This document shows positions 58,655 to 64,000 of a DNA stretch of 64,000 nt, piece after piece (within the stretch, counting starts at the first letter, position 1; each line of letters opens with the position of its first letter). Made by a program: the position numbers and the translations under genes. The stretch lies in NCBI GenBank assembly GCA_014871385.1, contig CM026429.1:14619979-14683978 (forward strand). The letters run 5' to 3'. This DNA comes from Ceratodon purpureus (Eukaryota; Streptophyta; Bryopsida; Pseudoditrichales; Ditrichaceae). The notes under the pieces were generated by a model that was not told the origin of the DNA, ran no database searches, and saw only the letters and a program-made list of their open reading frames with translations.

Positions 58655-61076
58655 TCCAATATTGCATTCCTCCTGCGATCCGTGCAGGACGTCCCATTAA
58701 TTTGCCCATCCGATGTCGATCGACATGATCATGGCTCCAAGCTTATCGTCAAGTCGACGTCGACGTTGGTGTACGATCATGTAACTTGAAATCTCGCAGC
58801 TCGAATTTTTTGATACAACTTATCAAGGCCGGCGACAAGTCTGAGAAGCGGCGTTCGCGTTTTGTACACACAAGATGCATGAAGATCAATCGGTGCACCA
58901 GATAGTCACTATTTTAATCTCAGCCCTTCTATCAGTCGCTGCAAAGCCGACGTTGATTTCGTCATTGTATTTGGTTGCACTGCATATGCTGAAGTCCTCT
59001 ATCAGAGAATTGCAAGCTGCAAAAATCAAGGAAGTGGGATTACTTCAATCGATGAGTTCACATCTAATTCCCCAAACTGATATATTGAGATATTCTAGCT
59101 AAAATGACAAAAGCACAGAACATTTGGACATTAGAATTTGATGGAAATTATTACATTAGTCAAATTTTTCTATGAATCTGTAGGAGACTCTAAACAATAG
59201 TGGGAAAAGAGTCCTTCCTCTTGAGAAAATTTGGAGGAATTGGGTACAGTACATTTACCTTAACGTAAAAGTCTAATGTTTTGGTTAATTATTCACAGCG
59301 GGAGACAAGAGAACCAAGGTGGTAGGTCACTGCTGAGAAGACACGGCAAGAAACATATTTTGCTGCCATCTGCATCAGTCCTTTTGAGGCCATTGTCTGG
59401 ACACTACTGTTGGCCGCCATACCCTATCTGCATGTAATTGGGAGGTATTCTGCATCACCAGGACATTCCTGGCACAAAATGATATAAGAAAAGCTTGACA
59501 AACATGATCTCTTGCAATACAGCGATGCTACTGTGGCAGCGGCGAGCAGTGAGCAGTGAGCGGTGAGCAGCCAAAAATCGCACCGGGGGTCAAAAGTGAG
59601 CAGACAAAAACCGCACCGGGGCCAATATTTTCGTGTGCAAAAAACGCACCGGGGACCCATGGCCGTGGAAATTTGTCGAGCATGTGTGGCATATAACCGT
59701 GGAAATTGCGAGGTACCGCCCCCGAATATTGGCAGCGGAAAGACTGTAAAATCCGACAGACGCTCTTGGGCGACCATAGAATGTTGAGGTACCTCAGATG
59801 TGCGCAAGTGATTAGCGGCATGGGGATGGTGAAAGAGGACTGTGAAGTTTGGGTTCCGAGTGCGGAAGAGTGCGAAGTAATTCATATCCTCTCAAACCTA
59901 GGTGACTATTCGATTCAGTCTGGAAGGGAAGTGGCTGTGATCGACAAAGCGGAAAACATGGAGAACTTGATTCCTCCAAGAGCAGGCCCATATTCTCAGC
60001 TTCGCGGTTCGAGGAACATTCCAAGGATCGCAAGTCCGTGTTGGAAGCCAAAGATGATGAAACCGATCGTGACAAGGACGTTGAGATGCGCGGCCAATCC
60101 ATATGCTGGTGCCGTTGGGGACGGAAAGATGTACGTATCGCAATTGCCCAAGCATTTAGAGAGACCAACAACGCCAACCATATCGGCGACTGATACTGCA
60201 ATCAATCTTGAAGAACACCAAGGATGGGAGAGGCTAGACTTTTCTGTTGATGGAGAAGATAGTATTGCCGTTGAGCAGTAGTAAGGCTAACAAAATATTT
60301 AAGTGTAAACTGCATTAGTGGTTGCAGCCGTAGCATCGTCCGAGCCTAGGAAATCTAAATGTCGTTATCATGTATCTTAACCAACCTGGGTACAATAAAG
60401 AATGACATGGGGGGCGAGAAAATATTTCAATTTTGGCATTTCAATTTCACTTGATCTAATGTGACATGTTTCACCTCCATTCTGGGTACAATTAAGATCC
60501 GTAACAAGGACGTAGTGCGAAGGACGGCCGGCGTTATGAACTTTTATATTCATTATGAAACCATAAGTTACCGTGACGTAATTCTACAATTCCAATGTTA
60601 GTCCTGAACGGGTGGGCACCCTCGATATTGTTGGCAAGACTAAACTTACTGACGAATCCGTCAGCCACATACAGGAGAATGGTAGGGGTGCGGTACTAAG
60701 GTAGTAGGGTGAAGGGAAGGACGACCGAGTGTCATGGGACTCCGACGGCCGGACTACTGCATCATCTGGAGCCGGTGGTACCTGGATTATAGTGAGATAG
60801 GAAATGAAAATAGTTTGTGGGACAGTTTAGTGACAAAGAACTCAACATACACAGACACTTGGTTTGTGAAACGGGGCTTGATGATGCACAGTCTGCTGTT
60901 AATTTGGTTCAAGAATTAAAGTGTAGTGGTTCAAACAAAGTGCAAATGTAAGCTTGGCAAAGATAGACTGATATCAAAGTGATTACATATGTATTAAGGG
61001 AGCAAGTTAAAAGCAGTACAACGACTATACCCTGTTACAAAACAGCGACTATATCACGATGCTGTCAACATAGATG
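58655..61076. other. Intergenic with one doubtful ORF
   Basis: 3' flank of the glycosyltransferase-like gene, then degenerate short repeats: GAGCAGT-type units at 59537-59570 and three copies of CGCACCGGGG at about 59579, 59612 and 59645. The ORF at 59781-60281 is listed separately. Nothing else is supported. Confidence 0.35.
59781..60281 (+). CDS. Hypothetical protein of 166 aa
   Basis: ATG-started ORF beginning MLRYLRCAQVISGMG and ending DSIAVEQ. No signal peptide or membrane segment is visible. One patch, AVGDGKMYVS (residues about 118-127), resembles the GDGKIFVSP loop of PII nitrogen-regulatory proteins, but the rest, including the expected T-loop, does not align. It may be a chance ORF, a diverged gene, or one exon of a larger gene. 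Confidence 0.25.
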   Translation: MLRYLRCAQVISGMGMVKEDCEVWVPSAEECEVIHILSNLGDYSIQSGREVAVIDKAENMENLIPPRAGPYSQLRGSRNIPRIASPCWKPKMMKPIVTRTLRCAANPYAGAVGDGKMYVSQLPKHLERPTTPTISATDTAINLEEHQGWERLDFSVDGEDSIAVEQ

Positions 61077-61808
61077 TCAAACGGGAACTTCCTTCGCCAC
61101 CTCCGATACAGACTGCAGACTTGGACCTATCACAGAACTATCACAAATCCATCTTTCGCCATTTCGTTTCCATAGAGAAATCATGCGCAGCGTAGGGCAC
61201 TGCGTGGAAGGGTTGTCAACAACGTTAAGAACCTGCAGCCCCGAATACGCTTCCTGGCGGTACGTGTCCCTCCAGAAATCGACTCTCAGAAACGTGACTG
61301 GGTCGGGTGGGGAGGGCTGCGCAAAACACAACGTCACGCTATTGCCGTCCGGGAAGAACCCCACCTGACTCAGTCGATGAAAGGTTGTGGACTCACTCGG
61401 AGGAATATGAGGTGTCATGATTCCACCGGAAGGTGCTTCTTGAAAGCCTTGGCCAGGTACCCAGACAAAAAGCATGATGCACCTCATCATCTTTGGAGCG
61501 TCAACGGAATGGAGAAATTGATCATCAAAGACCACACTGCAGGTAAACACTTTCAAAAGCCACGTCTTAAAATTCTGAGACCAATCCTCAGCGCACTGGT
61601 AGAGTGAGAACTCAATCTTGGCCTGGGCGGAGGGTTTGCGAAATACAATATCCCCGATCTGCGGATCCATCATGGAGCTGGTGTCTAACATAATTCGCGA
61701 TTTACGGCCTAGGCTAAAATAGATTGGTTTCATCGCGAGGTCCATTGGCATGAGGCTTGAGCTGAGAATGATTATGCGATCTCCACTAACCTCATATATA
61801 GAGACCAT
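61077..61808 (-). CDS. Hypothetical protein, 243 aa, unrecognised
   Basis: A single open frame from the ATG at 61806-61808 (start MVSIYEVSGDRIIIL) to a TGA at 61077-61079 (end VAKEVPV). At 243 codons it is one of the longest uninterrupted frames outside the assigned genes. Composition is protein-like: a mixed globular domain with alternating beta-type hydrophobics (DRIIILSSSLM, MMRCIMLFVWVP), conserved-looking tryptophans, and no membrane segment. The frame opens 15 bp upstream without another ATG, so an upstream exon is possible. No family recognised. Confidence 0.5.
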   Translation of the reverse strand: MVSIYEVSGDRIIILSSSLMPMDLAMKPIYFSLGRKSRIMLDTSSMMDPQIGDIVFRKPSAQAKIEFSLYQCAEDWSQNFKTWLLKVFTCSVVFDDQFLHSVDAPKMMRCIMLFVWVPGQGFQEAPSGGIMTPHIPPSESTTFHRLSQVGFFPDGNSVTLCFAQPSPPDPVTFLRVDFWRDTYRQEAYSGLQVLNVVDNPSTQCPTLRMISLWKRNGERWICDSSVIGPSLQSVSEVAKEVPV

Positions 61809-62794
61809 CCCACAAGCAATCACAGAGCGCCGGAATCAGCAATGAAACATTGGTAATTGAATACAGCTTTATCGATTGAGGTGTATCGTACTCTCACGAG
61901 GTCGGCGGCAGTCTGGCAGGATTCAGGTGAGTTAACCGAGATTTTTTGAACTCTGCTTATGAGGAAAGCGTGCATTTCGATGACCTCCAAAACATTATCT
62001 AATCATCATTTAGAATACAATACATATATCTCTCTTAATGGAGCAAACGGGATGATTATATAACGGGATATATACCTGCCAAAAAATCCGGCAGTAGGAT
62101 CCCTGCAATATTGTGTCATCCGGGAGATCAACATGAATTTTACCGGACTTAAATTACTGAGATGTCATTTTGTTACCCGTAGGGTAGTTCTCTGAAGTGC
62201 TGGAAGGGCGCCACCCGTGGTTTTGGTTCGGACCCAGAACGTAGTGCCGGATCCGTCAGATGATTTCCGGGACGGACTTGAGGCAAGGTACCCTGCCGCG
62301 GGAGGGGAACGAAGTGGACTCAAAAAAACCGTCAGCCGGGTTTGGGAAGGGGCCGTGATGAGGGGGACCCGGCCCAATATCAGAATTCTTCATTATGCCA
62401 TGACGACAACGTTTTTCGGGATGAGAATTGCGACGGCGTTTGGATGGATGCAACAGTTAGATAGCAGAGAAGTGAGAGCATGTGCATTCTATGTCTTCGG
62501 TGTGATTGGGTACCATTGATAATAAGAAATTTTACTATCGTTGGCGCACAAAGTAGATCAATTTCTGGGAAAACTTAGAATATTTATAGAAATAAATACA
62601 AATATACAAAAATGTCTGGATTGAACCGTATACTAAACGATGCTCATGCCAACACATGATCTGAATATCCGACATGAATACGAGCTGTTTTGCCACCGCT
62701 TTAATCTGTGACGTAATAGGAATAAAAATGTCACCGAGTTCGTACCGAGCGCCCTAGGATGAAGGTAGGGGAAAAAGACACATCAGAAGCAAAC
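61809..62794. other. Intergenic, no gene seen
   Basis: Short overlapping ORFs on both strands in 62165-62519 share a GC-richer segment but show no recognisable motif. The rest is AT-rich. It contains the 5' flank of the 61808 ORF and the 3' flank of the SWIM gene. Confidence 0.4.
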
Positions 62795-64000
62795 CTAGAC
62801 ATTGATAAGCGAAAGAAGGCCACTCTGAAAAATAGCCTTGACCTCGTTAAAGCTGAGGCTTGGAGCATGGATGTAGGAGTCCTGGTGAATATCAAGGTTG
62901 CATATAGCATTGAAGATGTAATAGAGATGCTTGCAAGGCACCCAGGGAGGTCGTTTTCCCAGCGACTTGATGGACATTTCCTTGAAGTTGGGGCAGGTGC
63001 AGGCGGGCTCCGGGCCAATTGTTATTTTGTAGACGTTGGACTCCGATACGGTCTCAGAGACAACGCTGATGATGCACCCGAAACCTGGGTTAGGTATGAG
63101 TGTGACTGATTGGATTCGAATGGTGAGTAGAGTAGATGAGGCCCAGTTGTTCTCGTGCTCTGTTCGTGGCACCCGGTTACAACGCCGAATCTTGAATCCT
63201 CCTCGCACCGTGGGATATATTCCTGGAGCAGGGGGTACACTCCACTGCGATAGGTCAAACCGTGGCCGCTGTGGGAGAGATGCACCATCGTGAAAAACTT
63301 GGTGAGCGGGTAATTCTTGGCGTTGAGGGAGTCTGAAACCGGCTGCCTCGAGGTCAAGTATCTCCCTCTTTGAAAGGCGAGAGCCACGCTTGACAGGCCA
63401 GATAAGCGGGGGAGGGGGCATGCTGGAGACCCAGTTCCGCTTAGTACCCATGACGCATCTCTGGATGTCGTTGTTACAGAAGCAGAACTGCATCCATTTT
63501 TGCTGATCCTTCCTGACGTCGGTGAAGATGCCCCAGTAGCATGGCACAATTGTAGCCTTCTTTCCCCGTATGAGCCTCGCCGTGCACTTCTTATTCGTCC
63601 TCGCCTGTTGAGCAAAACACGCCTTCGCCGATCCCTTTGGAAGCCTGACAAGGTGCCACATACTCTCGTCCACATCCGTCTCCTCCACAGCGGTTACGTG
63701 ATGACGACTCCTGTTCTCGTCCGGGCTTGAGACTGGCGATGGGGGTGCCGCTTGGACCGTTTGTGGAGGTGAATCCTCTCGTTCAGCATCAGGCTCCTTG
63801 CGTGCTCGCGTATTCCTAGTGCTCAGACGAGGTTGAGAAAAATTTACCTTGTCCGGCCAGTGGGAGTCATATTCGGATCCGATCGGTTGATTCAGCTTCC
63901 GTTTCGTGGACCCAAAGAGCTCCTCGCCTTCGCGATGTGGCTCACGGGAGAGCAACTGTGGAGCGTCATGGAAGTGTTCAGTGGCATCGGCAAGGCGCTT
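62795..64000 (-). CDS. SWIM-type zinc-finger protein, 5' part outside the window
   Basis: The frame is open from the window edge (64000) to a TAG at 62795, giving at least 401 codons without an intron. The N-terminal visible part is hydrophilic and Pro/Arg/Ser-rich (TRARKEPDAE, QAAPPSPVSSP). A middle domain follows (WHLVRLPKGSAKACFAQQ, then KWMQFCFCNND). Near the C terminus a SWIM zinc motif is visible: ACTCPNF followed about 20 residues later by PCKHLYYIF, giving C-x-C and C-x-H. SWIM fingers bind DNA or protein and occur in MuDR-type transposases and host regulators derived from them. No transposase catalytic domain is visible in the window part. The true start lies beyond 64000. Confidence 0.65.
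   Translation of the reverse strand, partial: KRLADATEHFHDAPQLLSREPHREGEELFGSTKRKLNQPIGSEYDSHWPDKVNFSQPRLSTRNTRARKEPDAEREDSPPQTVQAAPPSPVSSPDENRSRHHVTAVEETDVDESMWHLVRLPKGSAKACFAQQARTNKKCTARLIRGKKATIVPCYWGIFTDVRKDQQKWMQFCFCNNDIQRCVMGTKRNWVSSMPPPPLIWPVKRGSRLSKREILDLEAAGFRLPQRQELPAHQVFHDGASLPQRPRFDLSQWSVPPAPGIYPTVRGGFKIRRCNRVPRTEHENNWASSTLLTIRIQSVTLIPNPGFGCIISVVSETVSESNVYKITIGPEPACTCPNFKEMSIKSLGKRPPWVPCKHLYYIFNAICNLDIHQDSYIHAPSLSFNEVKAIFQSGLLSLINV

Noticed and set aside
62165-62519. Overlapping ORFs of 70-100 codons on both strands
   Set aside because: Mutually exclusive frames in a GC-richer segment with no motif or splice support.
1-64000. LTR retrotransposons, other virus-derived elements, CRISPR arrays, tRNA and rRNA genes
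   Set aside because: No paired long terminal repeats, reverse transcriptase or integrase motifs, spacer arrays, or tRNA A/B box pairs were found by eye. Short decayed fragments cannot be excluded.

Overview
The window looks like nuclear DNA of a non-seed land plant, most likely a moss or another bryophyte. The genes are plant genes: an NPR-type salicylate co-receptor, a WRC-domain protein, a plant-type ten-exon alcohol dehydrogenase, REV1 with plant-like exons, and a chloroplast-type pseudouridine synthase. They have many small exons with GT-AG introns, mostly 80-250 bp, in AT-rich intergenic DNA full of short DNA-transposon relics. The species call is inference; no organelle DNA, rRNA, tRNA or CRISPR was seen. 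Splice junctions were placed by hand from reading frame, splice-site consensus and family alignment from memory. For all fully spliced genes the exon lengths add up to an unbroken frame.

Layout. 1-3083: no gene, one TTAA-type MITE. 3084-6140 (-): RluA/RluD-family pseudouridine synthase, 8 exons, 447 aa. 6141-13516: intergenic, with a TA-flanked MITE, a dispersed repeat, and a TTAA-type MITE holding a CACTA-like foldback element. 13517-16893 (+): WRC-domain protein, 4 exons, 513 aa. 16894-25972: long intergenic, with a TTAA-type MITE nested inside a TA-flanked MITE. 25973-31897 (-): zinc alcohol dehydrogenase, 10 exons, 383 aa. 33297-41957 (-): REV1, 24 exons, 1170 aa. 41958-48278: intergenic, with a repeat-rich TTAA-type MITE and a GC-rich patch. 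48279-51067 (+): NPR1-like protein, 6 exons, 590 aa. 51068-55983: intergenic, with a foldback element, a TTAA-type MITE and an hAT MITE with an exact 8-bp target duplication. 55984-58654 (+): type II membrane glycosyltransferase-like protein, 4 exons, 772 aa. 58655-64000: two uncertain ORFs and a SWIM zinc-finger gene cut by the window end.

The genes are independent housekeeping and regulatory loci (organelle RNA modification, alcohol metabolism, translesion synthesis, salicylate signalling, glycosylation) and form no operon-like system. The most unusual signal is the transposon layer: five related non-autonomous elements with TTAA target duplications and CCC(C)TAAA-type ends, a piggyBac-like signature that is uncommon in plants, partly nested with TA-flanked and CACTA-like MITEs. 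The alcohol dehydrogenase also has an altered coenzyme-binding loop that suggests changed NAD/NADP preference.
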